DNA of 64,000 bases from Streptomyces sp. DG1A-41 (GTDB lineage Bacteria > Actinomycetota > Actinomycetes > Streptomycetales > Streptomycetaceae), in the NCBI RefSeq assembly GCF_037055355.1, contig NZ_CP146350.1:6285001-6349000 (forward strand). Reading direction: 5' to 3'. Position numbers and translations under genes: made by a program. The notes beneath the pieces are model-generated. The model did no database searches and was not told the DNA's origin. It worked only from the letters and a program-made list of their open reading frames with translations. Below are positions 30,979-41,981 of the stretch, piece after piece. Position 1 is the first letter of the stretch. The number at the start of each line of letters is the position of its first letter.

Positions 30979-33462
30979 ATGGACCCGAACACCCGGGGAC
31001 CCGAGGAGTACGGCCGCGACGGCGACGATCAGTCGCCGCGCCAGCGCCCGCCCAGGGAATCCCTCACACCCGATTTCAGCCAGCACGCGCCCGCGCTCGC
31101 CCGCACGGTGCAACTGGTCTCCGGCGACTTCCTGCTGACCGTCAACCCCGTCGACGGCAGCGAGATAGAAGCCTGCCCGCCCGCCGAACGGCCCGCCAGA
31201 CCGTCGAAGCTCAGCGCCGCGGAGCGCGCCGAGGCCGAGCGCGCGGCCCGGCCGCCCGTCCCGCCCGGCCCCGCGCGGCCCAGCCTGCCGCTGCTGGCCC
31301 GCCAGGACGAGCGCGAGCGACTGGTGCGCCTGCTCGCCCGTGGCCGCTCGGTCCGCCTCACCAGCCCCGCCGGCTGCGGCCGCACCCGCCTCCTCGACCT
31401 CGTCTGCGAGGACTGCTCCGACCTCGCCCCCGACGGCGTCGTCCGCCTGAACGGCTTCGGCCGCACCTCCGACGACCTGCTGTACGACCTCTTCCACGCG
31501 GTGTACAACGCCCCCCTGCACCGCCCGGACCGGGACGAACTGCTCAACTACGTCCGTGAGGTCGGCGCGGTCGTCGTCCTCGACGACCTCGAGTTCGGCG
31601 GCGCCGGGCTCGACGCGCTGCTGGAGGCGACCCCCGAGTGCGCCTTCCTGCTCGGCGCCACCCCGGACGTGCCGGCGCCCTCCGCCGACGCCGCCGTCGA
31701 GGAGGTCTTCCTCGGCGGACTGGAGCGCGCGGCCGGGCTCGACCTGCTGGAACACGCCGTCGGCCGGCCCCTCACCGAAGAGGAGTCCAACTGGGCGGGC
31801 GACCTCTGGTTCGAGTCCGAGGGCCTGCCGCTGCGCTTCGTCCAGGCCGGCGCCCTGCTGCGGCAGCGCGACCGGCTGCGCGCCGGGACGAGCGCCGTCG
31901 ACGAGTTCGGCGTCTTCGAGGACGCGCCCCCGGCCGACGCCTACGAGGCCGCCGACGGCGACGACGTACCGCTGCCCTCGCTCGGCGAGGCCGCCGCCCC
32001 CGCGCCGCTGCTCGCCTCCCGGCTGAGCGCCTCCGCGCGCGCCACCCTGCGGTTGGCCGTCGCCCTCGGCGGCGAGGTGCCGCACCAGGCGCATCTGCCC
32101 GCCCTGGTCGGCGACACCCACGCGGACGCCGCGCTCGGCGAACTGGCCGCCTGCGGCCTGGTATCCCCGGTCGGCTCCCGCTACCGCCTCGCCGCCGGTG
32201 TCCTGACCCAGCTGGAGGCCGCCGGATACGCCGACGAGGCCGAGGCCGGCGCCCGCAGCGCCGCCCAGCACTACTCCTGGTGGGCCGGGCACCCCTCGGT
32301 CACCCCGGAGCGCGTGTGCGCCGAGGCCGACGCGCTCCTCGCCGCCCTGGCCGTGCTCGGGCCGCTCACCAGCCCGCCCGCCGAGGGCGAGGAGAGCCCG
32401 GCCGCGCACCTGGCGCGCACCGCCGCGCCCGCGTTCGCCGCCGGACTGCACTGGAGCGCCTGGGAACGCGTCCTGCGCACCGGCGCCGAGGCCGCCCGGC
32501 TCGCCGGGGACGTCGCCGAAGAGGCCTACTTCCACCACGAGCTCGGCATCCTCGCCCTGTGCGGCGGACAGCTCGACCGGGCCCGCGCCGAACTGGAGGC
32601 CTCCATCGGCCTGCGCGGCGCCCTCTCCGACAAGCGCGGCACCGTCGCCGGCCGCCGAGCCCTCGCCCTGGTCGCCGACCGCTCGGGCACGCCGATCGGA
32701 CTCGGTCCGACCACGGGGGAGGAAGTGCCCGACGCCCGGTACGAGGAGTCGGCGTCCCCGGCCGGCGGTGTCCCGGCGGCCTTCCCGACCCTTCAGCAGC
32801 CACCCTCGCCGGCCCTGGTCACCCACCAGAGCTCGCCCGCGGCGTCCCACAAGGCCCGGGGCGGCCTCAGGGGCATGGCACGGCGCAACCTCGTGGCCGC
32901 CGGCGCCGGTGCCCTGCTCGTCGCCGTGCTCGGCACGGTCGTGACCCTCGGCGCCACGTCCGACAACGAGACGAACCCGCCGTCCGACCATGTCGGCGTC
33001 AACCCTTCGGCCAGCCAGGGCGTCGACGACGGCAGTCTGGGCGCCGACCGGCCGGCGAACGACAGCGACGGCGACACGGGCGCGGCGACGAGCCGCCCGA
33101 CCGACCCGGGCCCGGACGGCACGCCGGGCACCTCGGACGATCCGACGCCGACGGGCGATCCCAGTGGCTCGCCGGACCCGAGCGACTCCGCGTCGACGCC
33201 GAAGCCGCCGACGGCTTCCGAGCCGCCGGCCACGTCCGAGCCGCCGACGACGTCCAAGCCGCCGACGACGAAGCCGCCGACGACGTCCAAGCCGCCGACC
33301 TCACAGCCGCCCACGTCCGAGCCGCCGACCTCACAGTCGCCCACGTCCGAGCCGCCGACGTCGCAGCCGTCCACCTCCGACTCGGCCAGCGGTCCGGCGC
33401 CGAGCACCCCCGCGAGCACGACCGCGAGTGCGCCGGAGAGCAGCCCGGACCCGGTGATCTGA
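30979..33462 (+). CDS. Membrane-anchored STAND-like NTPase with altered P-loop
   Basis: 827 residues, ATG at 30979. An N-terminal low-complexity segment; an NTPase domain from about 105 with LARQDERERLVRLL, P-loop-like SPAGCGRTRLLDL (about 128-140) and Walker B VVVLDDLEF. The invariant P-loop Lys is Arg, so nucleotide hydrolysis may be lost. A winged-helix-like and helical region follows (about 330-580). One membrane helix (about 637-660, AGALLVAVLGTVVTLG) precedes a 165-residue tail of PPTTSKPP-type repeats, which would lie outside the cell. This resembles signalling NTPases fused to a wall-spanning tail. Conserved in Streptomyces from memory; function not known. Confidence 0.85.
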   Translation: MDPNTRGPEEYGRDGDDQSPRQRPPRESLTPDFSQHAPALARTVQLVSGDFLLTVNPVDGSEIEACPPAERPARPSKLSAAERAEAERAARPPVPPGPARPSLPLLARQDERERLVRLLARGRSVRLTSPAGCGRTRLLDLVCEDCSDLAPDGVVRLNGFGRTSDDLLYDLFHAVYNAPLHRPDRDELLNYVREVGAVVVLDDLEFGGAGLDALLEATPECAFLLGATPDVPAPSADAAVEEVFLGGLERAAGLDLLEHAVGRPLTEEESNWAGDLWFESEGLPLRFVQAGALLRQRDRLRAGTSAVDEFGVFEDAPPADAYEAADGDDVPLPSLGEAAAPAPLLASRLSASARATLRLAVALGGEVPHQAHLPALVGDTHADAALGELAACGLVSPVGSRYRLAAGVLTQLEAAGYADEAEAGARSAAQHYSWWAGHPSVTPERVCAEADALLAALAVLGPLTSPPAEGEESPAAHLARTAAPAFAAGLHWSAWERVLRTGAEAARLAGDVAEEAYFHHELGILALCGGQLDRARAELEASIGLRGALSDKRGTVAGRRALALVADRSGTPIGLGPTTGEEVPDARYEESASPAGGVPAAFPTLQQPPSPALVTHQSSPAASHKARGGLRGMARRNLVAAGAGALLVAVLGTVVTLGATSDNETNPPSDHVGVNPSASQGVDDGSLGADRPANDSDGDTGAATSRPTDPGPDGTPGTSDDPTPTGDPSGSPDPSDSASTPKPPTASEPPATSEPPTTSKPPTTKPPTTSKPPTSQPPTSEPPTSQSPTSEPPTSQPSTSDSASGPAPSTPASTTASAPESSPDPVI

Positions 33463-33479
33463 CAGCCGTACACGCAGCG

Positions 33480-33508
33480 GGGCCGGGTCCGTTCGCCGGA
33501 CCCGGCCC
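33480..33508. terminator. Bidirectional terminator between convergent genes
   Basis: A perfect 12-bp stem, 33480-33491 with 33497-33508, loop of five bases, in the 70-bp gap between the STAND-like gene and nucS. Confidence 0.85.
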
Positions 33509-33532
33509 TGTTCGTCGTGTACGTGCGGTGTG

Positions 33533-34204
33533 TCAGAACAGGCGCAGCTTGTCGTCCTCGATGCCGCGCAGCGCGTCGTAGTCGAGGATCTGGCAGCCGA
33601 TGCCGCGGTCGGTCGCGAGGACGCGGGCCTGGGGCTTGATCTCCTGCGCGGCGAAGATGCCGCGGACCGGGGCGAGACGGGGGTCGCGGTTCAGCAGCTC
33701 CAGATAACGGGTCAGCTGCTCCACGCCGTCGATCTCACCGCGCCGCTTGATCTCCACCGCGACGGTCTTGCCGTCGGCGTCCCGGCACAGGATGTCGACC
33801 GGCCCGATGGCCGTCGGGTACTCGCGGCGGATGAGGGTGTAGCCGTCGCCGAGTGTCTCGATGCGGTCGGCGAGCAGTTCCTGGAGGTGCGCTTCTACGC
33901 CGTCCTTGATCAGGCCGGGATCGACGCCCAGTTCGTGCGAGGAGTCGTGGAGGACTTCCTCCATCGTGATGATGAGCTTCTCGCCCGCCTTGTTGATGAC
34001 GGTCCAGACGCCCTCATCCTCGCCGGTGCCCTCCTTCAGCGTGCAGGGTGGCGACATCCAGTTCAGGGGCTTGTAGGCCCGGTCGTCGGCGTGGATCGAG
34101 ACGCTGCCGTCCGCCTTCACCAGGATCAGGCGCGGGGCCGAGGGAAGGTGGGCGGTGAGCCGCCCGGCGTAGTCCACGGAGCAGCGGGCAATGACGAGAC
34201 GCAT
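33533..34204 (-). CDS. nucS: Mismatch-specific endonuclease NucS
   Basis: Cuts both strands at G:T and other mismatches and provides mismatch repair in actinobacteria, which lack MutS/MutL. 223 residues; the ATG at 34204 ([12 protein letters not shown]) is chosen over a TTG nine bases upstream. N-terminal DNA-binding and dimerisation domain; C-terminal PD-(D/E)xK nuclease with [13 protein letters not shown] and [20 protein letters not shown]. It ends DDKLRLF, a sliding-clamp-binding tail as in mycobacterial NucS. Confidence 0.96.
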   Translation of the reverse strand: MRLVIARCSVDYAGRLTAHLPSAPRLILVKADGSVSIHADDRAYKPLNWMSPPCTLKEGTGEDEGVWTVINKAGEKLIITMEEVLHDSSHELGVDPGLIKDGVEAHLQELLADRIETLGDGYTLIRREYPTAIGPVDILCRDADGKTVAVEIKRRGEIDGVEQLTRYLELLNRDPRLAPVRGIFAAQEIKPQARVLATDRGIGCQILDYDALRGIEDDKLRLF

Positions 34205-34460
34205 GGTCGGCAACGCTACTCGACGGGCACCTGTCGAAGCGATTCGCCCTGGAAAACACGTGTTCGGTATTGGCCGATTGTGTGCAGGGTGTGGTCATTG
34301 TGAGTGCCTCATCTGCGCATTCTCCTGGTGCCGTCACCGTCGGTTGCTTACGGTATGGACGGGAGGTCGCGATGTGTGTACGCAGCGTGTCCGGTATCGC
34401 GAACTCCCTTATCTGTCCGGCAACCCCTGCCCGCCGGGCGGGGGTGCGAGAGGAGAACTC

Positions 34461-34853
34461 ATGTCGCTCGACGTCTCACCGGCCCTACTCGAACAGGCCG
34501 AGCGAGGCGAGGTCGACGAAGCGGAATTCGTCGACTGCGTCCGGACCTCCCTGCCCTTTGCGTGGGAGATGATCAGCTCCCTGGTGGCCCAGCTGAAGGT
34601 GGACGGCGGTGCGTTCGCCGACAACCAGACGCCTCCGCCGGACGAGCAGGCACGCGGTCAGTTGCTGCGTGCGCTTGCGAGTGACGCGATACGCGGCGCG
34701 CTGCAACGGCACTTCGGTGTGCGACTGGCCTTCCAGAACTGCCACCGGGTGGCGGTGTTCCCGCTTGACTCCTCGGTCGACGAGACGCTGGGCCGCTTCA
34801 CGTCGGTCCGCAGTCAGGTGCTCAACCAGTCACCCGAGTTCCGGGACTGCTGA
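34461..34853 (+). CDS. SCO5389-family conserved protein
   Basis: 130 residues; the ATG at 34461 lies seven bases after AGGAG. MSLDVSPALLEQAERGEVDEAEFVDCVRTS is followed by a helical stretch and a C-terminal FGVRLAFQNCHRVAVF. No catalytic motif or membrane segment. The family is named after its S. coelicolor member and always sits beside nucS in my recollection. Divergent from nucS across a 247-bp region that has TACGGTATGG (about 34349-34358), perhaps a -10 element. Function unknown. Confidence 0.85.
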   Translation: MSLDVSPALLEQAERGEVDEAEFVDCVRTSLPFAWEMISSLVAQLKVDGGAFADNQTPPPDEQARGQLLRALASDAIRGALQRHFGVRLAFQNCHRVAVFPLDSSVDETLGRFTSVRSQVLNQSPEFRDC

Positions 34854-34936
34854 CGCGGCGCCGCTTGCTTGCCGCTCCGTACGCGGGAGGTGCAGTTTTG
34901 TACCGGAGCGGCAAGCCCCGGGAACCCGCCGTGCTG

Positions 34937-35965
34937 TCAGGCGAGTTGGGGGAGTACCTCGGCCCCCAACCGCCGTACGTTCTCCTCCGTCGCCGCCAGG
35001 TCCCCGGAGCCCTCGACGAGCAGGGCGAAGCGGGAGATGCCGGTCCGCTCGCTGGTCGCCGCCAGCCGGTCGGCACACAGCCGCGGGGTACCCACCGGGT
35101 GCAGTCCGCAGAGCAGTTCGGTGTACGCCAGCGGGTCGCGCATCCGGCGCGTGCGCCCGTCGACCGTGACATGCGCCTCCAGGCCCTGCTTCAGCCAGCC
35201 CGGCATCGCCTTCATCAGTGTCTCGGCCGCGTCGACCCGCCGGTCCCCGATCTGGCAGACGCCCGCCGACACATGGGACGCGCCCCGGATCTCCTCGGCC
35301 GGCCGGCCGCACGCCCGCGCGTGCTGCCGCCACAGGGCGACCATCTCGGCCTTCTCCTCGTCCCCGACGTGCATCCCGAGCAGCATCGAGAGACCGCGCT
35401 CGGCCGCCAGCCGCACGCTCGCCGGTGAGGTGCAGGCGACGACGAGCTCGGGCCCCTCGATCTCGGTCAGGGCCTCCGACGGCCGGGGAATCACCGGGAC
35501 TTCACGGAAGCGGAAGCGCTCTCCGTCGGCCGCCACCGAGGCGTCGCGCAGCCAGCGCACCAGGACGTCCAGGGACTCCGGAAACCCTTTCTCGTACGCC
35601 TCCAGGCCCGCGCCGAACACCTCCAGGTCGACCCACGGGCCGCCGCGCCCGACGCCGAGCGTGAAACGGCCGCCGCTCGTGTGGTGCAGCAGCGCTGCCT
35701 GTTCTCCCAGGGTCACGGGGTGGGTGGTGGGCAGGACGCTGACCGCCGTACCGACCCGGATGCGGCGGGTGCGGCCGAGCAGTAAGGCGGCCAGGGTGAC
35801 GGCCGACGGGCACGTGCCGTACGGCACGAAGTGGTGCTCGGCCAGCCAGACCGTGTCGAGCCCGGCCTCCTCGGCGACCTCGGCCGAGCGGACCGCGCGG
35901 TGCAGCGCCTCTCCCTCGCCCTGACCGGGGAACTGCGCCGCCAACACGAAACTTCCAACGCGCAT
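34937..35965 (-). CDS. Luciferase-like (LLM class) flavin-dependent oxidoreductase
   Basis: 342 residues; the ATG at 35965 follows AGGAAAG. TIM-barrel family using FMN or F420: N-terminal EEAGLDTVWLAEHHFVPYG, central VGTAVSVLPTTHPVTLGEQAALL and GRFTLGVGRGGPW are typical. The EHHF and GRGGP elements suggest an alkanal-monooxygenase-like rather than an F420-glucose enzyme, but the cofactor cannot be settled here. Transcribed alone. Substrate unknown. Confidence 0.88.
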   Translation of the reverse strand: MRVGSFVLAAQFPGQGEGEALHRAVRSAEVAEEAGLDTVWLAEHHFVPYGTCPSAVTLAALLLGRTRRIRVGTAVSVLPTTHPVTLGEQAALLHHTSGGRFTLGVGRGGPWVDLEVFGAGLEAYEKGFPESLDVLVRWLRDASVAADGERFRFREVPVIPRPSEALTEIEGPELVVACTSPASVRLAAERGLSMLLGMHVGDEEKAEMVALWRQHARACGRPAEEIRGASHVSAGVCQIGDRRVDAAETLMKAMPGWLKQGLEAHVTVDGRTRRMRDPLAYTELLCGLHPVGTPRLCADRLAATSERTGISRFALLVEGSGDLAATEENVRRLGAEVLPQLA

Positions 35966-36227
35966 CGCTTTCCTGCTTCCTTGGCTCCGACAGGGAGCTC
36001 CCCCCACAGGGCACAACCGTCTGACACGTGCCGAGGACACGGCCGGTCGGGGTATTTTGCGGATTGTCTTCAGAATGGGGCGCTCGGCGGGGGCGAGGAG
36101 AGACCTCGGCGGAGGCGCGCCTCGCCCGGCGAGGGACTTGTGGCGATTGGGTGGCGTACGTGTACCCCCGTCAGCGCCGCGTAGGCTGGGCACGCCACGT
36201 GTCCTGTATAGCCCCGAGAGGTGTCCC

Positions 36228-36560
36228 GTGTCCCCGCGTCGCAACCGACCCAAGGGCGCCGCTTCGTCCGGCCGGAGCGCCGAGGACGACCGCCCCGGCC
36301 GCTACGGCGGCTGGCAGTCCTCGGAGAACTGGCAGGGCGAGAGCTGGAGCGTGCGGCACGTGGCCGGCGCGAGCGCGCAGGGCAAGTCGTACCGCTGCCC
36401 CGGTTGCGACCAGCTGATCCCGGACGGGGTGCCGCACGTGGTGGCCTGGTCCGAGCACACGGGCGTCGACGACCGCCGGCACTGGCACAAGGCCTGCTGG
36501 AACGCGCGGGACCGCCGCACCCCGGGGGTGCGGCGGTCCCGTAACGCGCCGAGGTTCTAG
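36228..36560 (+). CDS. Small zinc-ribbon-like protein, unknown function
   Basis: 110 residues; the GTG at 36228 follows GAGAGG. The N-terminal half is charged and low-complexity (SPRRNRPKGAAS). The C-terminal half has CPGCDQLIPDG, then HWHKACW, giving Cys-x2-Cys and His-x3-Cys pairs that could bind zinc. Trp-rich middle (GGWQSSENWQGESWSVRHV). Often annotated ATP/GTP-binding in Streptomyces, but I see no P-loop. Nucleic-acid binding is plausible. Confidence 0.8.
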   Translation: MSPRRNRPKGAASSGRSAEDDRPGRYGGWQSSENWQGESWSVRHVAGASAQGKSYRCPGCDQLIPDGVPHVVAWSEHTGVDDRRHWHKACWNARDRRTPGVRRSRNAPRF

Positions 36561-36578
36561 GCCGTTCACGGCCTACGG

Positions 36579-37444
36579 CTACACGTCCCGCTTCTCCAGC
36601 AGCGCGAAGGCGGCGGCGAACGCTGCGGCCGTCGCGGCGAGGATGATCCACAGCGGGTCCCAGCCGGACGGGCCGGACTGGCTCAGGGAGTTGGAGTAGA
36701 AGACGCTCAGCTGGTTCGGGATCGAGTACTCGAACAGCGCGTCGCGGACGTCCCGCAGCGACTCCGAGAACATGAACAGCGCGATCACCAACGGGGCGAG
36801 CACGGCGCCGATCATGATGGTGATGGCGCCCGCCGAGTGCCGGATGATCGAGCCGACGGCGAGCGAGAGCAGGCCCAGCAGCGCGACGTACGCCGAGATG
36901 CCGACCGTGCCCCTCAGCCACTCCCCGCCGGACGGGTCCTTGGCGCCCTGGCCCTCCAGCATCGCCACGTGCAGGAAGGCGACGAGGGACGCGGACACCA
37001 GCGTCACCACGAAGGCGACCAGGAAGAACACGATGCCCTTCGCCGCGAGCACCCGGCTTCGGCTCGGGCACGCGACCATCGTGGTGCGGACCATGCCCGT
37101 GCCGTACTCCGAGGCCGTGGTCAGCACGCCCAGCGTGATGATGCACATGCTGCCGAGCAGCAGCCCGAAGAAGCCCAGGCCGAGCGGGCTCTCGCCGGAC
37201 AGGGCCGGGTCGGAGTTCGCCACCACCACGCCGGTCAGCGTGCCGATGCCGATGACGAGCAGGACGAACACGCCGAGCGTCCACATCGTGGAGCGCACCG
37301 ACCTGATCTTCGTCCACTCGGAGGCGATGGCATGCCCGAGGTGCGTCCGCACGACCGGGATCGGCGACGTGTAGCCGGGGTACGAAGAACCGGGCGCCGC
37401 CTCCCAGGTGGGTGCGGCCGGCGGCATCTGGGGGTGGGGGCTGC

Positions 37445-37448
<4 letters not shown>
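36579..37448 (-). CDS. ABC-2 type permease subunit, first tandem pair
   Basis: 289 residues; the ATG at 37448 overlaps the TGA of the upstream ATPase in its repaired frame. A 40-residue Pro-rich cytoplasmic start precedes ASEWTKIRSVRSTMWTL, the shared entry motif of this subfamily, then six membrane segments and a C-terminal FALLEKRDV. Pairs with the ATPase ending at 37445. The gene is a paralogue of the permease at 39046-39816 (both have WTKIRSV, YGTGM/YSTGM-R and a KKRD/EKRD end). Substrate unknown. Confidence 0.92.
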
Positions 37449-38913
<1,465 letters not shown>

Positions 38914-39045
38914 GCTCCGCACCCATCGCAAGGTTCAGGACAGCGGGGCACACGCCCCCGTAAGGGTTAGGAGGATATCGAGGCGCTGACGGTTCCGCCC
39001 AAATGAAAGTAAAGGGTAGAGCGCGACGCGCCCCGGCAGCCTCCT

Positions 39046-39816
39046 CTAGGCGTCGCGCTTCTTCAGCAGCACGTACCCGCCGACCAGTGCCGCGAGCACC
39101 CACAACCCCATGATCCCGAGGCCGCCCCACGGCCCGTACGGGACGTCGTCGTCGAGGGGCGGGACCACCTGCATGATCCTGCTGCCCGCCTGGTCGGGCA
39201 GAAACCGGCCGACCTTCTTCGTCGCGTCGACATTGCCCAGGATGCTGGAGATCAGGAAGAAGAACGGCATCAGGATGCCCAGCGACAGCATCGGCGAGCG
39301 CAGCATCGCGGCGACGCCCATGGAGAACATCGCGATCAGGGCCATATAGAGGCCGCCGCCGAGCACCGCCCGCAACACACCCGGGTCGCCGATCTCCGCC
39401 CGGTGCTCACCCAGCATCGCCTGCCCCAGGAAGAAGGCGGCGAAGCTGGTGACGAGCCCGACCAGGAGGGCGAGAGCGGTGGCCACCGCGATCTTGCTGA
39501 ACAGGAAGGAGCCGCGCTGCGGCACGGCGGCCAGCGAGGTGCGGATCATGCCGGTGCTGTACTCGTTCGACACCACCAGCACACCGAACACGATCATCGC
39601 GAGCTGACCGAGGCTCATCCCCGCGAAGCTGATGAACGTCGGGTCGAACTCCGCCCGCTGCTGCGCGCCCATGGAGTCGAACTCGTTCTTGGACAGGGCC
39701 GAGATCAGCATGCCGAGGGCGACCGTCACGACCACCACCAGCGAGAGTGTCCACACCGTGGACGCCACCGACCGGATCTTCGTCCACTCCGACCGTACGA
39801 CCTGCGTCGTCGCCAT
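39046..39816 (-). CDS. ABC-2 type permease subunit, second tandem pair
   Basis: 256 residues; ATG at 39816, two bases after the stop of its ATPase. Starts ATTQVVRSEWTKIRSV, the same entry motif as the paralogue at 36579. Six membrane segments, with a soluble loop (SKNEFDSMGAQQRAEFD) after the first. Ends LLKKRDA. Likely forms an exporter with the ATPase of 39819-40778. Substrate unknown. Confidence 0.92.
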   Translation of the reverse strand: MATTQVVRSEWTKIRSVASTVWTLSLVVVVTVALGMLISALSKNEFDSMGAQQRAEFDPTFISFAGMSLGQLAMIVFGVLVVSNEYSTGMIRTSLAAVPQRGSFLFSKIAVATALALLVGLVTSFAAFFLGQAMLGEHRAEIGDPGVLRAVLGGGLYMALIAMFSMGVAAMLRSPMLSLGILMPFFFLISSILGNVDATKKVGRFLPDQAGSRIMQVVPPLDDDVPYGPWGGLGIMGLWVLAALVGGYVLLKKRDA

Positions 39817-39818
39817 GT

Positions 39819-40778
39819 TCAGCCCCTCTTCCAGCCGTCGCCCCACTGCTGCCCCGGTGGCTCGGGACTCGTCCCGCTGTGCGCGTGGTACTCCACCGAC
39901 TCCGCGGTCAGCCGCATGAACGCCTCCTCCAGCGACGCCTGTTGCGGGCTGAGTTCGTGCAGCGTGATCCCGTGCTGCGCCGCCAGCTCGCCGACGTGCT
40001 CGGCTTTGCCGCCGTCCACCTCCAGCACTCCGTCCCCGCTCTCGACGGCGACGATCCCGGCCTGGTGCAGCACATCGAGCAGTCGCTCCCGCTGCGGGCT
40101 GCGGACCCGGACGTACGACCGTGAGTTGCGCGCGATGAAGTCGGCCATGGAGGTGTCGGCGAGGAGCCGCCCCTGCCCGATGACGACGAGGTGGTCGGCG
40201 GTCAGCGCCATCTCGCTCATCAGATGGGAGGAGACGAACACGGTCCGGCCCTGCGCCGCCAGGGACTTCATCAGGGTGCGGATCCAGTGGATGCCCTCGG
40301 GGTCGAGGCCGTTGACCGGCTCGTCGAACATCAGGATCCGCGGATCGCCGAGCAGCGCGGCGGCGATGCCGAGCCGCTGCCCCATGCCCATCGAGAAGCC
40401 CTTGGTCTTCTTCTTGGCGACCGCCGTCAGCCCGACCGTCTCCAGTACCTCCCGCACCCGGCTGCGCGGAATGCCGTTGCTCTGCGCGAGGCACAGCAGG
40501 TGGTTGTAGGCCGTGCGCCCGCCGTGCCAGGCCTTGGCCTCCAGCAGGGCGCCGATGTACGTCAGCGGGTCCTTGAGCTGCTGGTAGTGCTTGCCGTCGA
40601 TACGGACGTCGCCGGCGGTCGGGTGGTCGAGACCCAGGATCATCCGCATGGTCGTGGACTTGCCCGCGCCGTTGGGACCGAGGAAGCCGGTGACGATGCC
40701 GGGTCTGACGGTGAAGGACAGGTTGTTGACCGCCACCTTCTCGCCGTAACGCTTGGTCAGCCCCTCGAGCTCAATCAT
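39819..40778 (-). CDS. ABC transporter ATP-binding protein, second tandem pair
   Basis: 319 residues; ATG at 40778 (MIELEGLTKRYGEKVAV). GPNGAGKSTTMRMILGLDHPTAG, LAQSNGIP, MGMGQRLGIAAALLGDP and LMFDEPVNGLDPEGIHW. Highly similar to the ATPase domain of 37445-38913, which points to a gene duplication. It lacks the long Pro/Gln tail but ends with a short Pro/Gly-rich tail (SGTSPEPPGQQWGDG). Confidence 0.95.
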   Translation of the reverse strand: MIELEGLTKRYGEKVAVNNLSFTVRPGIVTGFLGPNGAGKSTTMRMILGLDHPTAGDVRIDGKHYQQLKDPLTYIGALLEAKAWHGGRTAYNHLLCLAQSNGIPRSRVREVLETVGLTAVAKKKTKGFSMGMGQRLGIAAALLGDPRILMFDEPVNGLDPEGIHWIRTLMKSLAAQGRTVFVSSHLMSEMALTADHLVVIGQGRLLADTSMADFIARNSRSYVRVRSPQRERLLDVLHQAGIVAVESGDGVLEVDGGKAEHVGELAAQHGITLHELSPQQASLEEAFMRLTAESVEYHAHSGTSPEPPGQQWGDGWKRG

Positions 40779-40800
40779 GCCGCCACGCTAGAACGGGACA

Positions 40801-40834
40801 AAGCCCTCTGCCACCCGAGCGGCAGAGGGCTTTG
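40801..40834 (-). terminator. Terminator downstream of filP
   Basis: A perfect 13-bp stem, AAAGCCCTCTGCC (40801-40813) with its complement at 40822-40834, with an 8-base loop. It lies just after the filP stop in the minus direction, before the ABC ATPase start. Confidence 0.85.
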
Positions 40835-40841
40835 CGGAGAT

Positions 40842-41798
40842 TCAGACTCCGTACGCCGGGTCGTTACCGGGACTGCTGGGCCGGCACCCGCGGGAGATCG
40901 GCTCGTCCTCGGCCGGCGTACCGGCGGCGGCCACCGCGGCGCCCGTGAGCGTCGCGAGCATCTCGCGGACGTTCGTCAGCTGGGCGTTGATGCTGTCGCG
41001 GCGGTTGGTGAGGGCCGCGAGCTCGCGCTCGGATTCCGAACGGATGCGGTCGGCCTTGGCGTTGGCGTCGGCCACGATGTCCTCGGCCTGGCGCTGGGCC
41101 GTCTCCACCGTCTGGCGGGCGCGGCGCTCGGCGTCCGTGCGCAGCTTCTCCGCCTCCAGGCGCAGCTGCTCGGCGCGGTGCTCGATCTCGGCGAGACGCT
41201 TCTCGGCCTTGGCCTGACGGGAGGCCAGATCGCGCTCGGACTGCTCGCGGCGCTTGGCGAGGTTCGTCTCGAAGTCGGCGGCGGCCTGCGCGGCCTTGGC
41301 GCGGGTCTCCTCGAAGAGGGCGTCCGCCTCCTCGCGCTTGGACTGCGCGTCCTTCTGCGCCTCGGCGCGCAGCTGGGCGGCGTCACTCTTGGCCTTCTCT
41401 ACGATCCGCAGGCCCTCGTCCTCGGCCTTGGCCTTGCGCTCCGCCGAGTACGACTCGGCGTCGTTGCGCACCTGCTGGGCCGCCGACTCGGCGAGCTCGC
41501 GGTGCTGCTCGGCCGCGCGCCGGGCCTCCTCGCGCAGATCCTTCGCCTCTTCCTCGGCGAGACGGAGGATCTTCTCCACGCGCGCGCCGAGGCCCGCGTA
41601 CGACGGCTCGGCGTCGCTGATCTGTGCCTGGGCGTTCTGCGTCTCGAGGTGGAGCTCCTCGATGCGCTTTTCCAGAGCGGTGATGCGGGCGAGAGCGCTG
41701 TCACGGTCGGAGACGAGCTTGGAGATACGTTCGTCCACCTGAGCGCGGTCGTACCCACGCCGCACAAGCTCGAAGCCGTAGGGGGAAGTGTCGCTCAT
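40842..41798 (-). CDS. filP: Intermediate-filament-like coiled-coil protein FilP
   Basis: Cytoskeletal protein that forms filaments behind hyphal tips and gives stiffness. N-terminal MSDTSPYGFELVRRGYDRAQVDERI, then one long Ala/Glu/Arg-rich coiled coil (about 20-285). 318 residues in the given frame. The end reads RGCRPSSPGNDPAYGV, unlike family ends; one base added to the CCC at 40887-40889 gives RGVPAQQSR and a TAA at 40864-40866, about 311 residues, close to the roughly 310 I recall for S. coelicolor FilP. Adjacent to scy, its functional partner. Confidence 0.93.
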   Translation of the reverse strand: MSDTSPYGFELVRRGYDRAQVDERISKLVSDRDSALARITALEKRIEELHLETQNAQAQISDAEPSYAGLGARVEKILRLAEEEAKDLREEARRAAEQHRELAESAAQQVRNDAESYSAERKAKAEDEGLRIVEKAKSDAAQLRAEAQKDAQSKREEADALFEETRAKAAQAAADFETNLAKRREQSERDLASRQAKAEKRLAEIEHRAEQLRLEAEKLRTDAERRARQTVETAQRQAEDIVADANAKADRIRSESERELAALTNRRDSINAQLTNVREMLATLTGAAVAAAGTPAEDEPISRGCRPSSPGNDPAYGV

Positions 41799-41981
41799 GG
41801 GGTTCCTGTCGAATGAGACCGGTGAGGTGATAGGTGGAATCCTAGGGGCCGAAACGGTGTGTCATCGAGCGGATGCGCGTTTGGTCTGCAAAATGAGACC
41901 CCTTTTGGGTGGCTGACCGCAGGACTGCTTGCCAAAGACTTGGTCAAAGACCCCAGCACACACCGGATTCGCCCCGTTTCG

